From NCBI RefSeq assembly GCF_932526225.1, contig NC_064043.1, positions 3,959,501 to 4,023,500 on the forward strand: DNA of 64,000 nt, in the 5' to 3' direction. Below the pieces are notes generated by a model. It ran no database searches and was not told the DNA's origin. It was given only the letters and a program-made list of their open reading frames with translations. A program made the translations under genes and the position numbers. The DNA comes from Nematostella vectensis (lineage: Eukaryota > Cnidaria > Anthozoa > Actiniaria > Edwardsiidae). Shown in pieces: positions 10,306 to 22,389 of this stretch; within the stretch, counting starts at the first letter, position 1, and each line of letters begins with the position of its first letter.

Positions 10306-11052
10306 ATGAAGCCTCGCTACAAACCCTTGGACAGACCCGAAGGGGAAGACACGTGGTATTGTCATTTCATCCCTAAACGAAACGAAAAGATATCGGAGGC
10401 AGCAAATAACGCGGTATCGCAGATCCCAGATCTCAATCAAGGAAAGACATCTCAGAAAGACGAAAAGCCCGAGAGAAAATCGAACCGCGGAAAACCAGGT
10501 CCGAATGATTCCAAATATATCCGACTCGCCAAAGCAGGAGGACGAAGGCACCTGCTCGAGTTTCACGAAAACACGAGAAAGGACTCGGGACCTCGTGGAT
10601 ATCCCGTGCCGGAATGGTACTACGACTCATACGAGACGGATGAAGAGGAACACAACCCAAGAGGAAAAGATAAGAAAAAGATGTTAGCCCCAGAGCGTCC
10701 AGATTGGATGACCCACATTGAGTTCGACCCAAAAACCCAGAAGCCTTCCTCTCGACGCATGTGTCGCCCTGTTATCGGTTTCGACGCGTTATCGACTTGG
10801 AAACGAGACGACATCGAACGAAAATTGAACAACAAAGCGCGCGAGATGGAAAGCATTCGTTTCAATATTGAGAACCCAAAGAGGGTTCGTGATAATAAAA
10901 GGCTCGCTCAAGGCGGACATGAGAAAGCTAAAGTTGTTAACAAGCGGACGGACGGGCCTAGGTTACCAGAGTTGCCCAAAAGAAAGTTGTCAGGCGCTGA
11001 CCTCGCAGTGCGCTGGTATGATAAGTGGTACATCGCCTGCATAAAGAGCTGA
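10306..11052 (+). CDS. C7orf57 homologue
   Basis: Single-exon CDS of 248 codons, TGA at 11050-11052. Landmarks appear in the same order as I recall for human C7orf57: WYCHFIPKRNEK, then SQIPDL near residue 43, then YIRLAKAGGRRHLL near 68-81, then PEWYYDS, then RPDWMTHIEFDP near 138-149, and a C-terminal WYDKWYI. The protein is Lys/Arg-rich without membrane segments. The family has no established biochemical function. A 28-bp tandem repeat begins within the stop codon. The neighbour at 7585 shares the LAKxGGR block. Confidence 0.75.
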   Translation: MKPRYKPLDRPEGEDTWYCHFIPKRNEKISEAANNAVSQIPDLNQGKTSQKDEKPERKSNRGKPGPNDSKYIRLAKAGGRRHLLEFHENTRKDSGPRGYPVPEWYYDSYETDEEEHNPRGKDKKKMLAPERPDWMTHIEFDPKTQKPSSRRMCRPVIGFDALSTWKRDDIERKLNNKAREMESIRFNIENPKRVRDNKRLAQGGHEKAKVVNKRTDGPRLPELPKRKLSGADLAVRWYDKWYIACIKS

Positions 11053-11134
11053 TCAGTAGTTCCATTACAAGAACACATGATCAGTAGTTCCATTACAAGA
11101 ACACATGATCAGTAGTTCCATTACAAGAACACAT
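11051..11134. repeat. 28-bp perfect tandem repeat x3 starting in the stop codon
   Basis: Units begin GATCAGTAGTTCCATTACAA at 11051, 11079 and 11107, followed by a partial GATCA. The first unit overlaps the last two bases of the TGA of the C7orf57-like CDS, so the array forms the start of the 3' UTR. Confidence 0.9.
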
Positions 11135-11139
11135 GATCA

Positions 11140-12500
11140 AATACTGAAACTAAAAGCTTAGTAGTTGGTCTAAAATTAGTGGTGCAAAAAAAAAGATCTT
11201 ATGAAAAATCTCGCAAAGCCTTTTTGATGTATGCATGATTTTTAATGAATCGTGCTATTTTTGTTTACAGTAAAGGGTTTATTTAGAGACTCCATTATCC
11301 TATTACAAACAACTATTGAACATACGTATAGTCTTATCAAAACAAAGGTTTCGTTGGCAAACGAAATGTATATACGGTCACATTTCTTGGAGTTTTTATG
11401 ATATGCTCAATGAACCCGCTAGCAAGCGTAAAACCCCATTTTTATATGGCTGTTTATCTTTTTTGTTACTCAAGTTTTGTTACTCTTCTGCAATGCCTTA
11501 TGTACACCATGCTTTTTGGAGTTTCTCTTGTGAATGGGATCAACCTGAATCCTGATAATCCAGAGGCATTGTTGCGTTAGGTTCCCGTGAGGATTTCGCC
11601 ACAAACCGTATAACAATCCAACGATGTGTAAAGATATATTTATTCGATCTAGAATGAATGAAAGTTATTTGATTTACATTGATTGCATGGAATCAAAGCT
11701 TATTTACAGTTATTCAAACTCACAAATAAACTTACTTCTGTTGCGTATCCGATCGTGTTTTCTGATTCTCAAAGTCCTGGTTAGCTGTAGGTTTTGTAAT
11801 CGTACTGGTTAGCTGTATTTCAGAGTTCCGATCTCGGTTACTGTTGATCTGACTGATTTACAATGGATTATAATCACGTGGTTGAAATCGATATTAACGA
11901 AACTGTCACTTGTCACTTATGTAATAGATTTATGCCGAAACAGGCATAGTGTCCCTTTTTTAGAAAAAGCTGTAGAGAAAAACTAGCGCTTTTTTCATAT
12001 CACCGATCCAATAAAAGGGCGGCTGGCGAGCCAAAATCTTTTCCCTGTAATGTTCTTTTGGTAGCACATCAAAGGAATTAATATAATTTGGATTAAAAGC
12101 TATTTCCGATAGAATAATCTCGTTCTGTAGTACAAATAACCAAGGCCTAAGACCTAAGAACCTAAGACCTCGATCGTGAAACTAGGTGTTTTGACGTCGT
12201 AGGCTAGGGGTGCTATCTTTTAGGGGAAAAAATAGCTGATGACCACACCCTTATTGCTATGGCCTTTAGGGTAAAAAATTGATCTTTCTTCCGATCACCC
12301 TGTTTCTATGCCCCCCCCCCCCCCCCCATGAAACAAATGTATCAGGTTTTGCTGACGATCACTCTTCTTTTGCTACCCCCCCCCCCCCCCCCCTTGGGCG
12401 TCGTAGTTTAGAAAAAAACTAAATAGGGTACGCATTACGGTGGCTCTTTGCATTTTCCTTTTTATTGTCTGTCGTTGTTGTTCGCGCTGTTCTCCCAATA
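11140..12500. other. Intergenic stretch with C-tracts and decayed dispersed repeat
   Basis: Short ORFs here have no protein-like pattern. Around 12200-12420 a string of CTTTTAGGG-type blocks and poly-C runs (12310-12327, 12376-12393) resembles the repeat at 40900-41260. Confidence 0.4.
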
Positions 12501-12519
12501 TTTGATATTACGTGAGACA

Positions 12520-12835
12520 AGGTAAGTAGCCGGGTCATTTGACCTTGTGTTAGCATCATTAGCATGAATTTAGAACCAGCTATCCATCTGCCAAATGTCT
12601 CTCTCAATTTGCGGGTGGTGCATGCTATAAGTCATTTGCAAACAAATGACATAAAGTTGTAGACCGACATTGTCAACTGTGCCAAAATTTTAGTTAATTG
12701 TATTGATTTATAAAAACATTGAATTGCAGTGGCGCATAGAAATTCGTTATCAACACATTTAGCTTCGTCTGACTGGTAGGTCTATATCATTTTTACTGTT
12801 TATTTTAGATTTTACGCAGGAAAAAATATTTTGTT
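12520..12835 (+). repeat. Left flank of duplication, copy 1
   Basis: GGGTCATTTGACCTT, GCATGAATT, TCAATTTGCGGGTGG and CTGACTGGTAGGTCTA occur in this order here and, diverged, at 22690-23010. The tandem duplication that produced GGT-A and GGT-B therefore included roughly 2.5 kb of 5' flank. Confidence 0.65.
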
Positions 12836-13239
12836 TCTTTGCATTTGCTAGGGTAATTAACTTAAAGTGCCCGTAGCATCAAACTCTTAATTTTCGGGTT
12901 TATACCAATATATCAGTAGTTTAGGACTTGAAACAAACCATACCAAGTTTTGTTGCCATACGACGGGTTTTCGAGGGGTTTTGCCGGCTTTTAAATGTAA
13001 ACAATATAGCACTCTTGAGCGAAAAGTGACCCCAATTTTACCAAGCGCCAGGCGTTCCTCGTTGGTTCAGGAATCCTGAAGGGCACATTTTCTATTATTT
13101 TAGGGCCTTGTTTTACCCTGTTACCAGAGCAATATTATTATTTTTCTTATTCAATATGATCATCTGTATAATTATAAATAAAATATTTCCGAGATAGGTG
13201 TCAAATTGTGTGTGTTTTTTATTTACGGCATTTCCCCTT

Positions 13240-13545
13240 ATTTCATATCAATCAATCTTGTTTTAAAAACATTTCCTTATTAGGCATTACATACCATGCT
13301 TTAATCTTTTTTTTTTTTTCGCTTTGTTATCCCTCTACAGCTTTGTAAGTCGAGAATTTCAACATAAACTTGCAGGAATTCGTGTTTACTATGATTTTAC
13401 TGGCAGCCATCTTGGATATGGAGCCTGGGAGCTATCCTAACATTTTAGAATATCACAGGTCTCCCGCGCGCTCGCCCCAGGCTTTTTTTAAATAATTTAA
13501 AAAACATTTAGCAAAACTGAAGCCATTGATTGATATGCTAAGGAA
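13240..13545 (+). repeat. Dispersed repeat, copy 1 (partner 34030-34280)
   Basis: TTAGGCATTACAT, GCTTTGTAAGTC, ACATAAACTTGCAGGAA, GGCAGCCATCTTGGA and ATATCACAGGTCTCCCGCGC occur in the same order here and at 34030-34280, in the same orientation. No coding potential was seen. Confidence 0.75.
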
Positions 13546-13611
13546 AAATAAACCTACGAAAAAAATTTTTGCTCGGAGGGAGCGCAGCGACCGGAGAGTA
13601 AGTCTAATCTT

Positions 13612-14125
13612 GGTATCGCAATGATTTTTCGTGTCCACACCACAGGCTTCTCAGTCGGTTGATTTTTATTTTGATTTCATGTACATCAGCGGTCTTTTTA
13701 GCGCAAGCGCGAGTTTCATATAGGGGATGCGATTTTTCGTGTCCACACCACAGGTTTCCCAGTCGGCTGATTTGTATTTTGATTTCATGCTGCTCAGCGG
13801 TCTTTTTAGCACATGCGCAAGTTTCATATAGTGGATGCGATTTTTCGTGTCCACACCACAGGTTTTCCAGTCGGCTGATTTGTATTTTGATCTTATGCTG
13901 ATCTGTGTTTTTTAGCGCATGCGCGAGTTTCATATAGTCCATTTTTCGTGCCCACACCATAGGCTTCCCTTTCGGCTGATTTGTATATGGATTTCGTATC
14001 GATCAGCGGTGTTTTAGCGCATGCGCGAGTTTTATATAGTGGATGCAATTTTTCGTCTCCCAGTAGTCGGCTGATTTGTATTTTGATTTCATGCTGATCA
14101 GCGGTCTTTTTCGAGAACACCTTCA
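13612..14125. repeat. About 108-bp tandem array, five units
   Basis: The marker TTTTTCGTG (or TTTTTCGTC) recurs at 13625, 13733, 13841, 13942 and 14049. Each is followed by CCACACCA-CAGG, a TCGGCTGATTTGTATTTTGA-like block and GCATGCGCGAGTTTCATATA. Related units lie at 21570-21790 and 22155-22230, where they border ATT arrays, so this is a dispersed VNTR family. Confidence 0.85.
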
Positions 14126-14159
14126 CTGAAACATGTTCGTCCCGTCCTCCGAGCATTCA

Positions 14160-15320
14160 CTTTTTATTAGAAACTTCTAGTTTTAAACATAAATTTTTGT
14201 CAGTTTTTGAGTTAACCAAAGCAGGGACGCAGTTCTAATCGGATTGAATCATTATAAGGCCTCCAATCAATTTCTTCAAGTTGGGTTATCAATTATCGTA
14301 TAATCAAAGAAAAGCCTGAAAGCCTGATCAAAGAAAAGCCTGAAAATTCTAAATCTACTTTTTCAAATGAGTTCCGTCTTTTAACGAATTTCCACGCGAT
14401 GCTTCGATTACAACAGATACCAGATGAATACCTTACTTTTTTCGTTTAAGTTTCCCGTTTTTCGTTTTCTTTAGTTTATTTTTCCTTTTCCTTTTCTTGT
14501 CCTTTTCTTTCGCAACGAAGGGTTGTCCGAATAATTTTTAATTGCTAACATCCCCCAAAAAGCGTTTATTTAGAAAATTTCTTGCACATTTTTTGGCTTG
14601 ATGCAAGCACTTGTTGTTCTCAATGCGCTTTATGGGGTCAACATGTGAAAAGGAAGAGCTGTTTTTAAATTTCGAGATTTTTTCTGATATCATATGAAAA
14701 CTATTTACCTATTCTTCATCTCAGGATAAGTAAATATTAAAAACATGTTACTAGAATTAGATGCTAGGGGCACTTTAAACCAAATTTCCTCTATGCCTCA
14801 ATACAATATCCTTCAATAATTTATTTTTTATATTGTTTTTTTTAATAAATCGGGTTTTTGTTTTTTCAACCCTCTTGACGTTCATGTTGTTCATGCTGAG
14901 TTCAAGTCAAAAGCAACACCAGCCCATAAAGACAATTTCATTATTAGAGATGGGGTAAATATACAAAAGTGAAACACGCAAACAGGATAATTTTAGTATT
15001 GCTTTATCCTTTCATGGGGGCGTGGAGAAGCTCGTTTTTTTTATAAAATAAAAGAATAATTTGGCAAATTTGAAAGGCGGAAATAACGGGGTTGGAGTCC
15101 TCTATGACAATTTCCAGGTAGCGAATTATTGATTTTAACGCTTAAAATGACTTTGCTTTTAAAAGATTCAAACAAATCTGATTTCATGAGACAATCTGAT
15201 TTCATGGGGAAAAAATCTTTTGGAATCACGAAATCATTTTTGAATTAAAATAATACCTCCCGGTCAAAGCCTTACAAAACGAACACTTTATTTTTTTAAA
15301 TACAACCACTTGCTGTTTTC
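14160..15320. other. 5' flank of GGT-A
   Basis: No ORF of note. It shares short islands with the GGT-B flank (for example GTTCAAGTCAAA at 14901 and 23160). An untranslated first exon is probably hidden here, because the coding exon begins at an acceptor (TGTTTTCAG, ending 15322). Confidence 0.4.
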
Positions 15321-15330
15321 AGTGTCCAAT

Positions 15331-18300
15331 ATGAAATCAAAGAATATGTGGTATGGCGTCGTATCCCTGAACATTGCTATGGTACTTGTCATCATAGCCA
15401 TCATCGCCGCCACGCTCTTCCGAAGGGAGACCGACGACTCACCGAAGATTGAGGACTTTTCAAGTGATGAGAGCGAGCCACTTCCCGTGGGACCCCCTGA
15501 CGCGGACGGCCCGTATCACCACGCTGCTGTCGCGACGGATTCTGGGAAGTGTTCAGAGATTGGTCGCGACATGATGAAGCTGCGAAATGGGTCAGCGGTT
15601 GACGCTACCATCGCCGCGTTGTTCTGTGTTGGGGTGATGAACATGCACTCTGCGGGTTTGTGTTCAATGTCGATTCAATGAAGTTATCATGTTATTTTTA
15701 TCATTTGAAAAAAATCTTGTTTTGAAAACATTCGTTTTTTCAACTCGCTTTGTAAATTCTGTGAAAATGTTATATGTAATGTTTTTATAAAATTTTAATA
15801 TTTCCGCTTTAATCATGTCCCCTTTTTATTGCCCTAGTACTTCCGTTCTACTTAAACTTGCACGCAAGCGCTTATCCTAATTTGAAGCCCTAATGGTCAC
15901 TCAACAACAAAAACAACAATAACCACAGTAAGGTATAAACAAAACACTCTAGATAACTTTGCTCATTCTTTTATTTGCATCGAGGGCAGACGCTATTTTT
16001 CATGTCTTTCGTAAATTGCAGCTGACCCCCTGCCCCGTGCTAGCTCCGGCCTACGTTGATATAAGGTATTAGTTGATATAAGGATAAAAGGTATTGGCAT
16101 TGGTGCAGTCGGATACACATCTTGATGAGTTAATAAATTAATATAATAGTAGTTTCTGTCTGGCCTCTTGTAGGTATCGGTGGAGGCGGATTCATCGTGG
16201 TTTACAACCGCAGCACAAAGTTCTCTGAAGTGTTTGATTTCCGAGGGAAAGCCCCGGGGCTTGCGAACAAAACGATGTACATTAACAGCCACCTCAGCTC
16301 AAGAATTGGTAAGTTCAGGTTTAAATAAGGTTTAAGCGCGTACCCAGGATTGGCCAAGTTGGTGTGATTTTTTAGATCAATAAATAAAAAAAAATGGAAA
16401 AAAATTCTATAATGTTTTAGGTCCGTCTGCCGTAGCAGTGCCCGGGGAGATCAAAGGCTACCTCGCGGCGTGGAGGAAGTACGGTCGTTTGCCCTGGAAA
16501 GTACTCATTCAGCCTTCAATCGACCTTGCCCGCGAAGGAGTCCAGATCGGCTACGATACTTTCAGCTCCATGAAGGATGTACAACCTGTTTTAATAAACA
16601 GCCGTGGATTAAGGTAAGGAGTATAAGGGGAGTAAACAACATTTGTTTCTGGTGCACAAAGACAGGAGGAACAAAAAATAACCAAGTGTTATTCTAGGTT
16701 TTTTGCCCAGTCTCGCCTAACAAGGTAGTCCACATCAATTATTTACTTGCCAGTTGTAAGTCACGCGCCCTTTTTCACCCTTTAGGGAGCTTTTGATCAG
16801 TGAAGACGGCAAACTACGCAAGCTTGGTGAGACAATCAAGTTACCCAAACTTGCGCGCACGCTGGAGCAAATTCGTGACGATCCCGAGAGCTTCTACACC
16901 GGTGACCTCGCGAGGGATATAGTGAACGAACTACAAGAGGAGGGCGGGCTCATTACACTTGAAGACATGAGGAACTATAAGGTCAAGGTCAGAAAACCAC
17001 TCAAGTTCCCCTTTGGGGAGTACAACGTTTTCACTACCCCTCCTCCCGGTAGTGGAACAGTGCTGAATCTCATCCTGAATATACTCAAAGGTAGGGTGTG
17101 ACATTGACTGGTTCGGATTTCAATGCTGCCGCTGGATAGAGGCACTGGTGACAGAGATACGAAGGACCTACTTATATATATATATATATTGATGGACGTA
17201 TAAAGAATTCGCCAGACGGTCTTCTTTACACGTCCATCATTGTTCTAGATGGAGATACCTGTGGCGCCATTGACGTGCATTTTTTTACTTGCCTTTGTCT
17301 TGTCTTTTGTCATTGCTGGTCATCATTCGTGTAACAAGCTGCGATTGTTGTTGTTGTTGTCGTCAGGTTTTAAGATGACAGGCGAAGATCGCAAAGATGA
17401 CGCAAGCTCTATTCTCACATATCATCGCATAGTGGAGGCGTTTAAATTTGCTTACGCAAACCGCGCACTTCTTGGAGACCCGGAGTATTCAGACATCTAC
17501 CAGGTAGGTATCATCATCATCACCATCACCATCATCATATCGGTACCATCCCCATCATTACAACAACCATCACCATTACAACCATTACCGCTGCTATCGA
17601 TATCACAGTGATTATTATCTCCATGGCGGCTGACAAAGCTTTTATTGTTACCATCACCATCCCCATCATTACAACAACCACCACCATTACTACTATCATA
17701 ACCGCCGCCATCGATATCACTGTCATTATCACCATGGCGACTGACATGACCACGGCTATTATCCTAACCATAATCTTCAACATTTGCATCATAATCATCC
17801 TCATTCATAAATAGAACAGTCATTATCACCTCCACTACCACCAACATAATCATCATCTTAAACCAACTCTCTTGTAGGCTATAAGCACCCTCACAGACCC
17901 TGCATTTGCAGAGGGACTGCGCAAGAGGATTTCGGACACCCAAACGTATAAAAATCTAACGTACTATGGAAAATATTTCGTCGACAAGGATTATGAAGGG
18001 ACGACACATGTCTCTGTCTTGGCTCCGAATGGCGACGCAGTGGCCGCGACAACAACCATCAGCTTCCAGTAAGCATTAGAACCATCCGGGAGGGCTAGGG
18101 TGGACTATAATCTGATTGGATCGTTTCCTTTGACTTCCAGTAAGCATTAGAAACATCCGGGAGGGCTGGTGTGGACTTTAATCTGATTGGATTGTTTCCT
18201 TTGACCTCCAGTAAGCATTAGAAAGATCCGGGAGGGCAAGGGTGGACTATAATCTGATTGGATCGTTTCCATTATCCTCCAGTAAGCATTAGAAACATCC

Positions 18301-19524
18301 GGGAGGGCAAGGGTGGACTAACATCTGCTTGGATCGTTTCCATTATCCTGCAGTAAGCATTAGAAACATCCGGGAGGGCAAGGGTGGACTAACATCTGAT
18401 TGGATCGTTTCCATTATCCTGCAGTAAGCATTAGAAACATCCGGGAGCGCTTGGGTGGACTAAAATCTGATTGGACTGTTTCAGTGGAAGCACCTCAAAC
18501 CCTTACCCCCCAAAATACTACGAATTTTGGCCCCAATCCAAGTCTTAAGTGAAATCACTCTACTATTGTAATCGTAGCACACATATTCAATTCTATCGGT
18601 TTGAAACAAACAAAAAATTTTGACCTGGCGTTGCAGTCAAATATCTTTTATTAGAAAGATAGTATAAATAATGATAAAGATAATGATAAATAATGATGTT
18701 TCTAGCTTCGGTTCAAAGTTCATGGGGCGCACAACAGGGATCCTGTATAACAATCAAATGGCTGCATTTGCCGTAGCCGAGCATCCTAATAAGACTTACG
18801 AGCGCGAGGCATCAAACTTTATATCACCTGGTAAGCGGCCCTCGTCAACATCAGCACCCTCCGTCATCGTTAACAAGATGGGTGACGTCACGCTGGTGGT
18901 GGGAGCGTCGGGTGGAACTAAGATAAACACGGCTGTTTCTCAGGTGGGTAGACGAGGGGAACAATCAGTGACAAGGCCTTCATGGCAATTATGACCAGCG
19001 CCGTAGCAGGGGGTGGGGCACTGGGGACATTTTCAAAAATAATAAGGATAATATTTTCTTACTGTATTGTGCTCTCCTGATCTTACGTGGCCTGCTACGG
19101 CTCTGATGACGTCATTATACTCATAATTATAATCATAATTTATTCGTGACCATTGTCTGTAAGTTGCATAGTCATAGCTCAAATGACTCCAGAGATTTAG
19201 ATGTCCCTCCCTTCCCCAAGACAGATTGCCCCCAAAGACAGTGGCTTCTATTTGCAGGCGATCATGAATTTCTTCTGGTTCAACCGTACTTTGTCCCAGT
19301 CCGTTATGGACCCGCGCGTCCATCACCAACTATTACCCATGTACATCCGGGTCGAGAAGGACTACCCTATGCCCCAGGCCATCCTCGACGGGTTGAAGAG
19401 GCTCGGCCATGAAGTTGTGCCCAAGGAGGGCTTTGCAGTAGTTCAAGCGGTCACTAAAGGGGAAGATGGAAGAGTGATGGCGAAATCAGACCCAAGGAAG
19501 TTCGGCTGGGCTGCAGGGTTCTAG
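15331..19524 (+). CDS. Gamma-glutamyltransferase, copy A (possibly inactive)
   Basis: Eight coding exons: 15331-15655, 16174-16308, 16421-16613, 16786-17090, 17367-17503, 17878-18068, 18706-18943, 19258-19524. They encode 596 residues. GGTs are type II membrane ectoenzymes that self-cleave and transfer gamma-glutamyl groups from glutathione. Seen: short cytosolic start, membrane anchor at about residues 8-28, GxGGGGF at the exon 1/2 junction, substrate-carboxylate Arg in FDFRGKAPG, nucleophile Thr407 in GTTHVS, Ser-Ser in RPSSTSAPS, and oxyanion Gly-Gly in VVGASGG. Odd: relative to human GGT1 the Asn401 position is Ser427, Glu420 is Gln446 (as in bacterial enzymes) and Asp423 is Ala449. The exon 1 donor (GCGG|GTTTGT) is weak. 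The exon 6 donor is repeated six times. Autoprocessing may persist while catalysis is impaired. Confidence 0.9.
17504..17875. repeat. Degenerate (CAT)/(ACC) tract in GGT-A intron 5
   Basis: CATCATCACCATCACCATC begins a few bases after the exon 5 donor and decays through the intron. The same intron in GGT-B carries a nearly 1-kb (CACCAT)n expansion. Confidence 0.8.
18061..18482 (+). repeat. 71-bp tandem array nucleated on the GGT-A exon 6 splice donor
   Basis: GTAAGCATTAGAA recurs at 18069, 18140, 18211, 18282, 18353 and 18424, exactly every 71 bp, each preceded by CCA or GCA. The first unit is the true exon 6 end (TTCCA|GTAAGC). GGT-B has one unit only, then an (AAT)n tract. Reading past the true donor meets TAA at once. 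Confidence 0.95.
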
Positions 19525-19628
19525 ACCAAATAGTACAACAATACTTCTATAAATCGTGTCAGATTGACATTAGGGCGGTAGTTTGCTTTGGGCGGTGGAA
19601 TCTTGAGAAATGACCAGTGCTTCTTGAT

Positions 19629-20905
19629 TTAACCGCCATCGACATGTACTTTTACATCTATGTATGTCTGCTTGTCTATCTAACCGCCATCGACATGTAC
19701 TTTTACATGTATGTATGTCTGCTTGTCTATCTAACTGCCATCGACATGTACTTTTACATCTATGTATGTCTGCTTGTCTATTTATCCGCCATCGACATGT
19801 ACTTTTACATGTATGTATGTCTGCTTGTCTATCTAACCGCCATCGAAATGTACTTTGACATGAATGTATGTATGTCTGCTTGTCTATTTAACCGCCATCG
19901 ACATGTACTTTTACATGTATGAATGTCTGCTTGTCTATCTAACTGCCATCGACATGTACTTTTACATGTATGTATATCTGCTTGTCTATCTAACTGCCAT
20001 CGACATGTACTTTTACATGTATGTATGTCTGCTTGTCTATTTAACCGCCATCGACATGTACTTTTACATCTATGTATGTCTGCTTGTCTATCTAACCGCC
20101 ATCGACATGTACTTTTACATGCATGTGCCATCGACATGTACTTTTACATCTGTGTATGTCTGCTTGTCTATTTATCCGCCATCGTCATGTACTTTTACAT
20201 GTATGTATGTCTGCTTGTCTATCTAACCGCCATCGAAATGTACTTTGACATGAATGTATGTCTGCTTGTCTATCTAACCGCCATCGACATGTACTTTTAC
20301 ATGTATGTATGTCTGCTTGTCTATTTAACCGCAATCGACATGTACTTTTACATGTATGTATGTCTGCTTGTCTATTTAACCGCAATCGACATGTGCTTTT
20401 ACATGTATGTATGTCTGCTTGTCTATTTAACCGCAATCGACATGTACTTTTACATGTATGTATGTCTGCTTGTCTATCTAACCGCCATCGACATGTACTT
20501 TTACATGTATGTATGTATGTCTGCTTGTCTATCTAACTGCCATCGACATGTACTTTTACATCTATGTATGTCTGCTTGTCTATTTATCCGCCATCGACAT
20601 GTACTTTTACATGTATGTATGTCTGCTTGTCTATCTAACCGCCATCGACATGTACTTTTACATGTATGAATGTCTGCTTGTCTATCTAACCGCCATCGAC
20701 ATGTACTTTTACATGTATGAATGTCTGCTTGTCTATCTAACCGCCATCGACATGTACTTTTACATGTATGAATGTCTGCTTGTCTATCTAACCGCCATCG
20801 ACATGTACTTTTACATGTATGAATGTCTGCTTGTCTATCTAACCGCCATGGACATGTACTTTTACATGTATGAATGTCTGCTTGTCTATCTAACTGTCTG
20901 TCTGT
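19629..20905. repeat. 51-bp minisatellite, about 25 units
   Basis: Units of about 51 bp (ACCGCCATCGACATGTACTT, then TTACATGTATGTATGTCTGC, then TTGTCTATCTA) run from just after the GGT-A 3' UTR. I count 25 CATGTAC-type cores, one unit truncated near 20120. Because 51 is divisible by 3, frames stay open on both strands; these are not genes. The paralogous site after GGT-B has three units. Confidence 0.95.
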
Positions 20906-21304
20906 CCGTGCATCCGACACCCTGCCCATCTGCCTATTCAGCATTTTGTCTGTTTGAAGTCTCTGTGAGTCTCCTGTGTCGAACTCCTGCGTGACAACGT
21001 ACCCCAGAATAGCTTTTCAAACAGCAAGCGGGCGACGTCAAAGAAAACGTAACAAAAATAATGGATACCATTTTCTAAAAAATACACTTGTTTTTAGTAC
21101 GAAATACGGATACTATTAATACTACATCGGATACTATTAATATTTTTAAATCGCGTTTTAAGACCCACTTGTTTGAAAAGGCTCTTATACATTAGATATA
21201 AATAAGATTTTTGGTTATAATTAAGTTTTCTCAGGTTTTTATTAAATTTCATTAATTTCTAATTTCGTCTGTAGATCCTACTTTATTGAACTGCTGTTAG
21301 ATAC

Positions 21305-22385
<1,081 letters not shown>

Positions 22386-22389
22386 GCTT

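Noticed and set aside
19617-20994. Overlapping 100-250-residue repetitive frames on both strands
   Set aside because: Translations of the 51-bp minisatellite; the period divisible by 3 keeps all frames open. No start context or conserved protein pattern.
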